Of a stretch of 64,000 bases of DNA, positions 1 through 8,228 are shown in pieces. The notes beneath the pieces were generated by a model that saw only the letters and a list, made by a program, of their open reading frames with translations, was not told the DNA's origin and did not search any database. Source of the stretch: AAA044-D11 sp009705075 (lineage in GTDB: Bacteria > Actinomycetota > Actinomycetes > Nanopelagicales > Nanopelagicaceae); assembly GCA_965268675.1 (NCBI GenBank), contig OZ254179.1:558001-622000 (forward strand). The letters are read 5' to 3'. Both the position numbers and the translations under genes were made by a program. Positions within the stretch are counted from its first letter, which is position 1. Each line of letters begins with the position of its first letter.

Positions 1-441
1 AATAATTTTGGTACTTGCTAATTCGGTTAAGTCAGCAGATTCGTCATAAAGGTGTCCACGGTGTACTCCACCAAGACCTCCAGTTGCAAAAACATCTATA
101 TCCGCAAGATTTGCTATATGTGAAGTGGCAGCAACGGTTGTGGCTGCGCTTTTACCGGTTGCACAAATAATTGCGAGATCTCTAGTTGAGGCTTTAACAA
201 TATTGTCATCGTTAGCGATCCGAATTAGTTGGTCAGCTTCTAGCCCAACAAAAATTTCACCATCGATAATTGCAATTGTTGCCGGTATTGCTCCATGGCT
301 CCTGACAATCTCTTCAACTTCGATTGCAACTTCTAGATTCGTTGGCCGAGGTAGACCATGCGAAATAATTGTGGATTCGAGAGCGACAATTGGCCGACCT
401 TGACTCTTTGCCGCGGTAACTTCCTTCGAATATTTAATCAC
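1..441 (-). CDS. psuG: Pseudouridine-5'-phosphate glycosidase, 3' end cut by window
   Basis: The first 147 codons are present; the C-terminus lies outside the window. PsuG reversibly splits pseudouridine 5'-phosphate into uracil and ribose 5-phosphate in pseudouridine salvage. The translation shows family blocks in order: an N-terminal VALESTIISHGLP segment, an IDGEIFVGL segment, an ATGKSAATTVAAT segment and the glycine-rich TGGLGGVHRG loop. The GTG start is chosen because an in-frame TAA lies four codons upstream and no ATG is available in this frame. No clear ribosome site is visible, so the mRNA may be leaderless. It diverges from the phosphodiesterase gene across about 70 bp. A psuK-type kinase partner is not in view. 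Confidence 0.9.
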   Translation of the reverse strand, partial: MIKYSKEVTAAKSQGRPIVALESTIISHGLPRPTNLEVAIEVEEIVRSHGAIPATIAIIDGEIFVGLEADQLIRIANDDNIVKASTRDLAIICATGKSAATTVAATSHIANLADIDVFATGGLGGVHRGHLYDESADLTELASTKII

Positions 442-511
442 TAGCGCACATTACATCAGGCAATTGCGCCGGCGTTAAACAAAGGTATTCGAATTAGGGC
501 AAGATAGCGCC

Positions 512-1615
512 ATGGATCCACGGAATTTGGCTGCGCTATCAAATTCTATATTTGCCGCTCTTGGGGTAGCGGATACGACCAATGAACTTGGAATTGCAGA
601 TAATCCAGGCCGGCGGGAATGCTTATTACTTATAGATGGAATGGGCGCTGAACTCATCAAGCAATATGGCAGCCAGTTTTTGATATTTAATGAACTTGAG
701 TTCCTACCGAAATTAGATTCACACTTTCCTTCAACAACCGCGACGAATCTCTCTTCACTCGGCACTGGAACACTTCCTGGAGTTCACGGAATGCTTGGTT
801 ACACCGTGCGCGTTCCACGGAGCGGAGAACCAGGGCGCCTGCTGAACTCTCTTAAATGGGATGACCGGGTTGATCCAGTAATCTGGCAGAAAGTCCCTAC
901 GCTTTTCGAGCGGGCAACGTCAGAAGGAATTCAGGTTTCACATATCGCCGCCAAGCGATATGAAGGTTCTGGTTTCACTCAAGCAGCACTTCGTGGCGCG
1001 CAATACCTTGGCGCTAATCAGATTGCTGAAATTATTGAAAACACCGTCATAGCAATGCAGCCCGCTAAATCTTTCTCCTATGTATACATAAATAACTTAG
1101 ATGCCGCCGGCCACGATGATGGTGTTGGCTCTGAGAAGTGGTTGCTCGCTCTTTCAATCGTCGCAGATTTGATAACCGGGCTACGAGATCGACTTCCGAA
1201 AGGTACAAGGCTCTGGGTTACAGCAGATCACGGAATGATAAATGTGGGCGAAAAAATAATTTTGGGGCAAGATAATAATTTAATGACAAATGTGAATCTA
1301 GTTGGCGGCGAACCAAGAGCCCGGCATATCTATGTAACAGCAGGAGCAATTGCAGAAACCGCTGCACTCTGGCGAGAGTCTTTAGGAGCAAAGGCCGAAA
1401 TTTTCACCAGGGAAGAAGCAATTGCCGCAAATCTCTTCGGCCAAGTTACGTCACTCGATAGCAGTGAACGGATGGGGGATCTAATCGCCATTGCAAAAGA
1501 GGAAGTGATTCTTATCGACCCGACCCGGATTAAGGAAGAGAGCAAGATGGTTGGCCACCATGGTGGAATGAACGCGATAGAAGTGGATATTCCTTTGCTA
1601 ACCCATCAGAATTAA
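512..1615 (+). CDS. Alkaline-phosphatase-superfamily phosphodiesterase / nucleotide pyrophosphatase
   Basis: This 367-residue protein belongs to the type I phosphodiesterase/nucleotide pyrophosphatase group of the alkaline phosphatase superfamily. Metal-site motifs are visible in family order: LLLIDGMG near residue 40, the nucleophile region FPSTTATNLSSLGTG near residue 74, NNLDAAGHD, TADHGM and, near the end, HHGGM. No signal peptide or membrane segment is evident, so a cytoplasmic enzyme acting on phosphodiester or pyrophosphate bonds is likely; the substrate cannot be read from sequence. As I recall, a gene of this family often lies near sepH in actinobacteria, which would make the patch between this gene and sepH an insertion. 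The ATG lacks a strong ribosome site. Confidence 0.85.
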   Translation: MDPRNLAALSNSIFAALGVADTTNELGIADNPGRRECLLLIDGMGAELIKQYGSQFLIFNELEFLPKLDSHFPSTTATNLSSLGTGTLPGVHGMLGYTVRVPRSGEPGRLLNSLKWDDRVDPVIWQKVPTLFERATSEGIQVSHIAAKRYEGSGFTQAALRGAQYLGANQIAEIIENTVIAMQPAKSFSYVYINNLDAAGHDDGVGSEKWLLALSIVADLITGLRDRLPKGTRLWVTADHGMINVGEKIILGQDNNLMTNVNLVGGEPRARHIYVTAGAIAETAALWRESLGAKAEIFTREEAIAANLFGQVTSLDSSERMGDLIAIAKEEVILIDPTRIKEESKMVGHHGGMNAIEVDIPLLTHQN

Positions 1616-1648
1616 AAAGAGCAAAGAATTCTCTAGCTTCATTTCTGA

Positions 1649-2383
1649 CTACTTAAAATTGAAATCAACATAGCCGAGCCTACGATTAAAATAAATATTC
1701 TTAATGGAAGTTGTCAGGTAATTTGAGATTCTTAGATACTTATAGCCTCGAGCATGCACAAAGTCAACAATTGCTTCATGAAGAACCCATCGGGCAACTA
1801 GCGAGTTTTCTCCATAGGCGGATAGAAAGAACTCAATATTAAAAATATCATTAGTAAAGAATCCAGCAGATGTAGCAACTAGATTTCCATCAAGATCGTA
1901 TACCGAAAAACCTGCAATTCTCTTCCGATCCATCTCATAGAATTTACTTGATATTGTGAGTTCTCTTGAATTAGCTTTCAAAACTTCACTTAATTCAATT
2001 GGAATTTGTTCATACTTAAGCTGCTTAACAACCATTCCTTTAGCTAATTTACAGTGCAAATTATTGTAGATTGCTTTGTAATCTGCTCGTCGTCTTGCTA
2101 ATCTCTTATGATCAATGATGAGTGTGTTTTGGCAGATTTTATCCAGATTCAATATTCCAAATTTTCGATCTGTATGTGTCTCAAATATATTATTTTTATA
2201 ACTTATGGGTAATTTTTTCAGAGAAATACTGTAAACGAGCAGAATAAAAAAGAAAACAACGGCAAAGAGGGGCTGGGATTTTGACTTCGTGGATTTCAAA
2301 GCGAATGAAATAGCAAGTAATTCGCGTAAGTCATAGCGCAGATATTTACTCTTCATTACTTTTCTAAAGAGCGCGTTAATCAA
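1649..2383 (-). CDS. Membrane-anchored GNAT/FemAB-like acetyltransferase, hypothetical
   Basis: I do not recognise a named family member. The 244-residue product has a basic N-terminus, one hydrophobic segment around residues 38-55 (rich in Phe, Val, Ile, Leu) and a C-terminal half of mixed strands and helices. The stretch from FSVYDLDGNLVATSAGFF to the closing NRRLGYVDFNF resembles a GNAT-type fold, in which a late Asn/Arg-Arg-Leu-Gly-Tyr element is common. It is clearly more AT-rich than the housekeeping genes nearby. It diverges from the BKACE gene across about 146 bp, suggesting one accessory module. A role in acylating a surface sugar or peptide is inference from its neighbours. Confidence 0.6.
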   Translation of the reverse strand: MINALFRKVMKSKYLRYDLRELLAISFALKSTKSKSQPLFAVVFFFILLVYSISLKKLPISYKNNIFETHTDRKFGILNLDKICQNTLIIDHKRLARRRADYKAIYNNLHCKLAKGMVVKQLKYEQIPIELSEVLKANSRELTISSKFYEMDRKRIAGFSVYDLDGNLVATSAGFFTNDIFNIEFFLSAYGENSLVARWVLHEAIVDFVHARGYKYLRISNYLTTSIKNIYFNRRLGYVDFNFK

Positions 2384-2529
2384 TGATCTGAAACTCCAAT
2401 CATGATTAGCGAATTAGAATGCGAATTCTACAACTATAAATGGCTGAGAAAATAGCGTAGAACAATCAAAAAGAACGATAATATTGAAAATTATTGCGAT
2501 TGGTCCGTTTCATTTGCTAAAATTTTCTT

Positions 2530-3369
2530 ATGTCAGAGTATTCAGGCAGTTTCCCGCTTTCCTTCTGCCCAACTGGCATGGTTCCGCAAAAGTCTGAGAC
2601 GAAACACATTCCAATTACTCCTGAAGAGATTGCAGAGCAAGTCAATCTGGTTTCTCAGGTAGGAATCACGAGTGTCCACTTACACGCTCGAGATGATGAT
2701 GGCGCTCCAGAATATAGGAGAGCGCGATTTGAGAGAACGATTGAATTAATCAAGAATTCAAATCCTGATTTAGTAATTTGTGTAACGACTTCCGGGCGTA
2801 CCGTCTCTGAGTTTGAAAAAAGAGCCGATGTTCTGGATATCTCTGATGATCTAAAACCGGAGATGGCTTCTTTGACTCCTTCAAGTATGAATTTTGCTAA
2901 GTCTGCGTCACTAAATGCTCCAGATACGGTAGTCAAATTAGCGCAGCGAATGTTTGACAGAGGGATAAAACCAGAATTTGAGATTTTCGATACCGGAATG
3001 ATTAATTATGCAAAGTATCTAATTAGCAAGGGGCTTGCGAAGCCGCCTTATGTATTTAATATTCTGCTTGGAGGGATTGCAACAGCTCAATCTGGATTGC
3101 TTGAACTTGGTTTAATGGTTGAACGCTTGCCCCAAGATTCAGTATGGCTAGGGGCGGGAATCGGAAGCGCTCAACTCCCGGCGAATGTTTTGAGCCTTGC
3201 CTCTGGCGGTGGAGTTAGAGTCGGTCTCGAAGATAATATTTATTTTGACGATAGTAAGAAAATATTGGCAACGAATCTCGAATTGGTAGAAAGGGTAGTC
3301 AATATTTCTGCATCAATGGGAAGGTCTGTCATGACTCCTTCTGTCTTTAGAAAACAGTATTTATCTTGA
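2530..3369 (+). CDS. BKACE-family beta-keto acid cleavage enzyme (DUF849)
   Basis: This 279-residue TIM-barrel protein matches the BKACE family, whose founding member is 3-keto-5-aminohexanoate cleavage enzyme. The family condenses a beta-keto acid with acetyl-CoA to give acetoacetate and a new CoA ester. Visible landmarks are the N-terminal CPTGMVPQKSE segment, the metal-binding SVHLHARD motif (His-x-His), TTSGR, and the late RVGLEDN motif carrying the expected Arg and Glu. The catalytic set looks intact. The gene overlaps the following sugar acyltransferase gene by four bases, so the two are probably co-translated. No lysine-fermentation genes are nearby, so the substrate is unlikely to be the classical one; making an acyl-CoA for the neighbouring acyltransferase is a hypothesis. 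Confidence 0.85.
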   Translation: MSEYSGSFPLSFCPTGMVPQKSETKHIPITPEEIAEQVNLVSQVGITSVHLHARDDDGAPEYRRARFERTIELIKNSNPDLVICVTTSGRTVSEFEKRADVLDISDDLKPEMASLTPSSMNFAKSASLNAPDTVVKLAQRMFDRGIKPEFEIFDTGMINYAKYLISKGLAKPPYVFNILLGGIATAQSGLLELGLMVERLPQDSVWLGAGIGSAQLPANVLSLASGGGVRVGLEDNIYFDDSKKILATNLELVERVVNISASMGRSVMTPSVFRKQYLS

Positions 3370-4121
3370 AGCCCAGGTTGATTATTGTTGGCTCTGGAGC
3401 GATGGAAGTTGAGATTAATGAGGCAGCTTCACTGATCGGGTTTGAAGTTGCAAATCTTGATACTGTAAAGAATTTATTAACGATTGATGGCCAGAATATC
3501 TCGACTCAGAATATGGGAGATGAATTTCTAAAACTGCCGATAATAATGAGCACGGTAGATTATGTGGCGTTTGCCAATCTTCCACCGTTTAAAAGCTGGA
3601 GCAAGAATCGCGCGCAACTCTTAAGGGATGTTGAGGCTCTTGGATTCAAGAACTGGACCAGCATTGTTCACCCGGCTTCTGTTCTTGCTTCCTCTGCCAT
3701 CATCGGAGATAACGTTTTTATCGGTGCGAATTCCACAATTTCAAGTAAATCCATTATTGGCAGCCATACATTTATAAATCGAAGTGTTTCTATCGGACAT
3801 GATGTAAATATAGGTAATTTTTGCTTTATAGCTCCTGGAGTCACAATTACAGGAGCCGTAACAATTCGAGATTCAGGATTTGTCGGTGCTGGCTCGACAA
3901 TCATTAATAGCGTTGTTATTGGTGAAGGTGCGACGGTGGCTGCGGGATCAACAGTTACCCGCAACGTAAATGACTTAAGTTTAGTTATGGGATCTCCGGC
4001 TCGCCAGAAAAACCAATTTTACCGAAGCCTGCGTAAGAAATTTTTGGCCCGCGCTTCAAAGTATTTGAAAATCCTAGGGCTGCTCGCTATTGCAAAGAAG
4101 GTTTACGGCAAAGTACGTTGA
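3366..4121 (+). CDS. NeuD/PglD-like sugar O- or N-acyltransferase, left-handed beta-helix
   Basis: The 251-residue protein has the two-part layout of NeuD/PglD acyltransferases. An N-terminal Rossmann-like sugar-nucleotide domain begins LIIVGSGAMEVEINEAA. After a linker, isoleucine-rich hexapeptide repeats run from about residue 98 to 210 and form the acyl-CoA-binding beta-helix. The GHD triplet supplies the likely catalytic histidine, and the domain closes with VMGSPAR. A basic tail of about 35 residues follows. The TTG start overlaps the stop of the BKACE gene (TTGA), implying translational coupling. The family acetylates nucleotide-activated amino sugars or sialic-acid-like sugars; no glycosyltransferase or NeuB-like gene accompanies it here. 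Confidence 0.85.
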   Translation: MKPRLIIVGSGAMEVEINEAASLIGFEVANLDTVKNLLTIDGQNISTQNMGDEFLKLPIIMSTVDYVAFANLPPFKSWSKNRAQLLRDVEALGFKNWTSIVHPASVLASSAIIGDNVFIGANSTISSKSIIGSHTFINRSVSIGHDVNIGNFCFIAPGVTITGAVTIRDSGFVGAGSTIINSVVIGEGATVAAGSTVTRNVNDLSLVMGSPARQKNQFYRSLRKKFLARASKYLKILGLLAIAKKVYGKVR

Positions 4122-4134
4122 ATTAAAAAAGAGC

Positions 4135-5010
4135 CTATTCATCCTCAGTTTTAGAGCCGCCGAACATAATGTCATCCCAAGATGGAAGCTTCGGACGTTT
4201 TACAACGCCATCTTGCTTGGAATCTGACTCATCTACTATTTCAATATCCAACTCTTCAACAAAATATTCTTCATCTTCTTCTGCCATCTCGGTAATTTCA
4301 GTAATTGTTACCTCTTCACGAACTGCAACAAGCCTTGGCGCGGGCGGAGGTGGCGTGGTCGGCGCAAAGGGAGTCGGATCTTGCGAGTTAATAAAGCCAT
4401 GCGTCTGGGTTCTAGGACGGCTCTCTCGTACTTCTCCTGCAATCCATCTAGCTGAATCATCTTGGGCGGTGAGTATTCGGTTACCTAATTCGAAATTCCA
4501 ATTAGCTTCAGCAGTTCCATCGACATTTGGGTAGTGCGCAACTATGTTCCAAGTGCCATCAACGTTTCTGTGAGTGTTCCACTCGACCTTCTCCATATCA
4601 ACACCGTGGTTTGAAAGTTGAACAAAGGTTGCTTCTTCGAGTGAAGGTGATGAAGCCTCTCGCCGCAAATTAGATTTCAAAGCTGTGTCGATTACATAAG
4701 CACGCTCTTGAAGAATGGGGCCAGCAAATTTTTCAATCTTCTCAAGTGACCAATCTGTAGTCCGAGCGATTGAGCCCATACTCTCGCCAGCTCGGAGTCG
4801 AGCTTGAATTTCTTTAACGCTAAAAGTTGGGCGCTCATCTACTGGAACAACAGAGACTAACCGTGGTTGGGTGATAGTTGTTTTCAAAGTATCTGTTATC
4901 GGTAGCGAGAACTTTGCGCCGGAACCATCGGTTAATTCAATCGCTGAGCCATCGATTGCGCGGCCTACTAACTGGAGCTCGGCTGGCTTCTCTGTCATAT
5001 CGTCACTCAC
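4135..5010 (-). CDS. sepH: Septation protein SepH
   Basis: SepH (formerly DUF3071) is an actinobacterial FtsZ-binding protein that stimulates FtsZ assembly at division sites. The 291-residue product has the conserved N-terminal domain with a helix-turn-helix-like portion: IQARLRAGESMGSIAR, then the W-S-x-E-K-I-E-K-F-A-G-P segment and REA, up to about residue 120. A proline-rich and acidic low-complexity linker follows, and the protein ends in a short conserved KRPKLPSWDDIMFG segment. The GTG start gives the usual N-terminus; an ATG four codons downstream is an alternative. It stands alone on the minus strand and diverges from the inositol-phosphatase-family gene across 32 bp. Confidence 0.93.
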   Translation of the reverse strand: MSDDMTEKPAELQLVGRAIDGSAIELTDGSGAKFSLPITDTLKTTITQPRLVSVVPVDERPTFSVKEIQARLRAGESMGSIARTTDWSLEKIEKFAGPILQERAYVIDTALKSNLRREASSPSLEEATFVQLSNHGVDMEKVEWNTHRNVDGTWNIVAHYPNVDGTAEANWNFELGNRILTAQDDSARWIAGEVRESRPRTQTHGFINSQDPTPFAPTTPPPPAPRLVAVREEVTITEITEMAEEDEEYFVEELDIEIVDESDSKQDGVVKRPKLPSWDDIMFGGSKTEDE

Positions 5011-5042
5011 GGGCGTAACTCTGCCATAGGGGGTGCGAAAAA

Positions 5043-5846
5043 GTGGGGAGCAACGAGTGGTTAAATTCTCCAGTGAAGAGTGAAATTAAAGCCGAACTCC
5101 TTGATCTAGCTGTTTCTATCGCTAAATCCGCCGGCGACTTACTTATGGCCCGCCCAGATGTCTTTGATTTGGCGACCAAATCCTCAGCGATTGATTTTGC
5201 GACTCAGATGGATACCGCAAGTGAAAAATTAATTGTGGGCAAGATTTTGGAAGCCCGGCCCGATGACGGAATTATTGGTGAGGAAGGTTCATCAATTCCA
5301 AGTACGTCAGGTGTCACTTGGGTTATTGATCCACTTGATGGCACGGTTAATTACTTCTACGGACTTGCTGGTTGGAATGTGAGCATTGCCGTTAAAGATA
5401 GCGAAGGTGTGCAGGTTGGCGTTGTATTTGCACCTTCAATAAATTCAATATGGACGGCCACAAAAGATGGTGGTGCATTTTGCAATGGCAAGAAAATCTC
5501 TTGCAATGAACCCGTTGAATTCAATCGTGCACTGGTGGGAACTGGTTTTTCATATGATGTTAAAGATCGAGAAGATCAGGCGAGAATAGTTTCGAAATTA
5601 CTTTTGGAAATTCGTGACCTCCGCAGAATTGGCGCTGGCGCAGCAGATTTATGTTTGGTGGCCACTGGTCGTCTCGATGCTTTCTATGAACTTGGATTAA
5701 ATGAATGGGACTTGGCAGCAGGGGGATTAATCGCAACTGAAGCTGGGGCACTTGTAACTGGCCGAAATGGTGGACCTGCAGGCAAGGAGATGGTCATCGC
5801 AGCAGGGCCATTTCTCCACGCCCGGCTGGTTTCGGAGATCGGCTGA
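5043..5846 (+). CDS. Inositol monophosphatase family protein
   Basis: This 267-residue Mg-dependent phosphatase shows the family signatures: the metal-binding Glu in GEEGSS near residue 80, the WVIDPLDGTVNY motif near 96-107, and the C-terminal NEWDLAAGGLIATEAGA motif near 220-236. Members hydrolyse inositol 1-phosphate, fructose 1,6-bisphosphate, histidinol phosphate or PAP, and the substrate cannot be assigned from motifs alone. The GTG start has no good ribosome site; a GTG at codon 10 is an alternative. No partner gene suggests a pathway. Confidence 0.88.
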   Translation: MGSNEWLNSPVKSEIKAELLDLAVSIAKSAGDLLMARPDVFDLATKSSAIDFATQMDTASEKLIVGKILEARPDDGIIGEEGSSIPSTSGVTWVIDPLDGTVNYFYGLAGWNVSIAVKDSEGVQVGVVFAPSINSIWTATKDGGAFCNGKKISCNEPVEFNRALVGTGFSYDVKDREDQARIVSKLLLEIRDLRRIGAGAADLCLVATGRLDAFYELGLNEWDLAAGGLIATEAGALVTGRNGGPAGKEMVIAAGPFLHARLVSEIG

Positions 5847-5928
5847 CCTAATCGCGAGCTGCCCGAATTGGTCGGATAGGGGTGGCTGTGGCAAGATACG
5901 ACTTCTGTCCTAAAGAAAAGGAAATGCC

Positions 5929-6474
5929 ATGAACGTGTTAGACGCGGTGGATGCCGCATCACTTCGCTCCGATGTTCCAACCTTCCGTTCCGGAGATGAA
6001 ATAAAGATTCACGTTCGAGTTATCGAAGGTAGCAAGAGCCGTATCCAGGTTTTCCAAGGATTAGTAATCCGCCGCCAAGGCGCCGGAGTCCGCGAAACTT
6101 TCACAATCCGTAAGCTTTCATACGGAGTCGGCGTAGAACGTACCTTCCCAATTCACACACCAGTTATTGAAAAGTACGAAATGGTCCGTCGTGGCGATGT
6201 CCGCCGTGCCAAGCTTTACTACCTACGCGAACTTCGTGGCAAGGCTTCGAAGATCAAAGAGCGTCGTGGAGTCGGTGGCGAGTTCATTGTTGAAGAGGTT
6301 ATTGCAGCGCCAGTTAAGCCGGTTGAAGTAGCGCCAGTAGCTGTAGCAGCCGCAGTGGCAGTAGAAGCAGTTGAAGCAGTTGAAGCAGTAGAAGCAGTTG
6401 AAGTTGTTGAAACTCCAGTAGTTGAAGTTGTTGAAACAACTGAAGCGGCTGTCGAAACAACTCCAGAAGCGTAA
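5929..6474 (+). CDS. rplS: 50S ribosomal protein L19 with long acidic C-terminal tail
   Basis: Residues 1-113 are a normal L19: SGDEIKIHVRVIEGSKSRIQVFQG, IRRQGAGVRETFT and the basic close LYYLRELRGKASKIKERR. L19 sits at the 30S-50S interface. Residues after about 114 form a tail of nearly 70 residues made mostly of Val, Glu and Ala, including tandem EAV triplets and VVE repeats; ordinary L19 ends near 115-120. The ATG is preceded by a good AAAGGAAA ribosome site. The usual rimM-trmD partners are not adjacent; instead lepB follows 26 bp downstream, starting a housekeeping operon that continues to era. Confidence 0.95.
   Translation: MNVLDAVDAASLRSDVPTFRSGDEIKIHVRVIEGSKSRIQVFQGLVIRRQGAGVRETFTIRKLSYGVGVERTFPIHTPVIEKYEMVRRGDVRRAKLYYLRELRGKASKIKERRGVGGEFIVEEVIAAPVKPVEVAPVAVAAAVAVEAVEAVEAVEAVEVVETPVVEVVETTEAAVETTPEA
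6361..6438 (+). repeat. 9-bp tandem repeat encoding the L19 tail
   Basis: About eight copies of a 9-bp unit of the form GTxGAAGCA or GTTGAAGTT, with one short interruption, encode repeated Val-Glu-Ala or Val-Glu-Val triplets. The copies are nearly identical at the DNA level, so the tail probably grew by slippage and copy number may vary between strains. Confidence 0.85.
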
Positions 6475-6500
6475 TTAACTTCGAAGTGCGTTTTATCTAA

Positions 6501-7184
6501 ATGCGCGCACCAAAAAAAGGTTCACTTCTTCGCGAGCTTCCAATAATTATCGTCTCAGCACTTGTCGTATCGGTGTTGGTTAAAACTTTCCTTGTTCACT
6601 TCTTCTTCATTCCATCAGGTTCTATGGAAAATACCCTGCGAATTGGTGATCGAATCGCGGTAAATAAATTAGCGAGCTACTTCAGTGAAATTAAGCGGGG
6701 AGAAGTCGTTGTATTTAGAGATCCTGCCGGCTGGTTAGGTTCACCTGCAGCAAGCACAGACCCACTATTAATCCAGAAGGTTAAGAGCGGATTAGTAACT
6801 GTTGGCGTACTTCCAGATCCTGCCAAGCAATATTTAATCAAGCGCACTATTGGAGTTGGTGGCGATGTTGTTACTTGCTGCGACACAAAAGGGTTCTTAA
6901 CTGTAAATGGCGTTTCTGTAACTGAGCCATATATTTTCAAGGGCGATAAACCAAGTTCAAGTGATTTCAAGGTCAAAGTTCCTAAGGGATTTATCTGGGT
7001 CATGGGCGATCACCGTGGCGCAAGTGCGGATTCCAGATTCCACACAGATGATATTCATAAAGGTTTAGTTCCGCTGGCATCAGTAGTTGGTCGAGCAACC
7101 TTCGTAGTTTGGCCGTTTAATCATGTGAAATTCTTAAGTGTCGGAAGCGATTTATCTAAGGTTGTCATTAACAAAGTTAAGTAA
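6501..7184 (+). CDS. lepB: Signal peptidase I
   Basis: This membrane protease removes signal peptides from exported proteins. The 227-residue protein has one N-terminal transmembrane segment (about residues 14-37), followed directly by the catalytic-serine box IPSGSMENTL with Ser41. The catalytic lysine lies in YLIKRTIGVGGDVV, and the GDHRGASADSR box follows. The length fits single-spanning actinobacterial enzymes. It lies between rplS and rnhB in a co-directional run, the usual actinobacterial order. Confidence 0.95.
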   Translation: MRAPKKGSLLRELPIIIVSALVVSVLVKTFLVHFFFIPSGSMENTLRIGDRIAVNKLASYFSEIKRGEVVVFRDPAGWLGSPAASTDPLLIQKVKSGLVTVGVLPDPAKQYLIKRTIGVGGDVVTCCDTKGFLTVNGVSVTEPYIFKGDKPSSSDFKVKVPKGFIWVMGDHRGASADSRFHTDDIHKGLVPLASVVGRATFVVWPFNHVKFLSVGSDLSKVVINKVK

Positions 7185-7193
7185 TGAAGCAAC

Positions 7194-7802
7194 TTGAATC
7201 ACATTGAATCGACGCTATTTGCATCTGGAATAAAGTTGATTGCGGGCGTCGATGAGGCGGGACGTGGACCTTGTGCTGGACCACTCGTAGTTGCTGCAGT
7301 AATTCTTAAAGACCCATTTGCTTCGGAACTTTCCAAAGTTCGCGATTCCAAAGAGCTGTCTGAAAAAGTGCGAGAAGAGCTCTTCGATGTAATCATTGAA
7401 CAAGCCCTGTGCTATTCAATTATTGATATTTCCGTTGCTGAAATTGATGGCTTTGGCTTGCACAAATCAAATCTAGAGGGCATGCGACGAGCAATAAATT
7501 CGCTAGAAATTCCGCCTGACTATGTCTTAACCGATGGCTATGCAATTGAAGGATTAGCCATTCCCAACCTTGCGGTTTGGAAGGGGGATCAAGTCGCAAT
7601 TTCAATCAGCGCTGCATCCATCTTGGCGAAGGTTTATCGTGATCGAGAACTTGTTAAATTGGATGCAAAGTATCCCGGTTATGGCTTAGCAAAACATAAG
7701 GGCTATATAACTGCGGCACATACCAAAGCCTTAGGCGAACTTGGCGTGACTGATATTCACCGTAAATCATTTGCAAATATTGCTGCGCTTATGAACAGGT
7801 AG
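7194..7802 (+). CDS. rnhB: Ribonuclease HII
   Basis: RNase HII removes RNA from RNA-DNA hybrids, including single misincorporated ribonucleotides. The 202-residue protein shows the family start GVDEAGRGPCAGPLVVAA, with the paired Asp-Glu metal ligands, then DSKELSEKVRE and the later SAASILAKVYRD block. A TTG start is used: the nearby ATG at 7184 lies in another frame and meets a stop after seven codons. The start follows lepB by nine bases. Confidence 0.95.
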   Translation: MNHIESTLFASGIKLIAGVDEAGRGPCAGPLVVAAVILKDPFASELSKVRDSKELSEKVREELFDVIIEQALCYSIIDISVAEIDGFGLHKSNLEGMRRAINSLEIPPDYVLTDGYAIEGLAIPNLAVWKGDQVAISISAASILAKVYRDRELVKLDAKYPGYGLAKHKGYITAAHTKALGELGVTDIHRKSFANIAALMNR

Positions 7803-7868
7803 CTGAACTGCACATCGGCTCAAATTTTCTGATCGTTGGGACTAATTCTGATTTAACCTCGCCCATCT

Positions 7869-8228
7869 ATGGGAACAAAACAATTAATCGGAGCACTTGG
7901 CGAGGATTTTGTAGCCAAGTACTTAGTGAGCAGAAATTATGAAATTCTTGATCGAAATTGGCGGATCAAAGAAGGTGAGATTGATTTAGTAGCCATTTCG
8001 GAGCACGGGGTAGTAGTTTTTATAGAAGTTAAGACTCGCACAAGCGCCGCCTTCGGACATCCACTCGAGGCAATTTCCAATGAGAAGGCATATCGCCTGC
8101 AGCGATTGGCGCTGGCTTGGCTTACGGTTCATCATCGTTGGGGTTTTGAGTATCGAATCGATGCGGCTGCTGTTCTGATTTCAAAAGGCGAAAGATTTGA
8201 AATTGATTATCGAATTGCAGTTCTCTAG
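7869..8228 (+). CDS. yraN: YraN family (UPF0102) nuclease-fold protein
   Basis: The 119-residue product is a UPF0102 protein with an endonuclease-like PD-(D/E)XK core. The segments GEDFVAKYLVSRNYEILDRNWR, then EGEIDLVA and VVFIEVKTRTS show the Asp and Glu-x-Lys active-site spacing. The family's cellular role is not settled, though it commonly accompanies comM and dprA as here. Its stop overlaps the GTG start of comM. Confidence 0.9.
   Translation: MGTKQLIGALGEDFVAKYLVSRNYEILDRNWRIKEGEIDLVAISEHGVVVFIEVKTRTSAAFGHPLEAISNEKAYRLQRLALAWLTVHHRWGFEYRIDAAAVLISKGERFEIDYRIAVL

Noticed and set aside
2530..3369. Lysine fermentation enzyme (Kce) as the firm function of the BKACE gene
   Set aside because: No other lysine-fermentation gene is nearby and the gene is coupled to a sugar acyltransferase, so only the family name is given.
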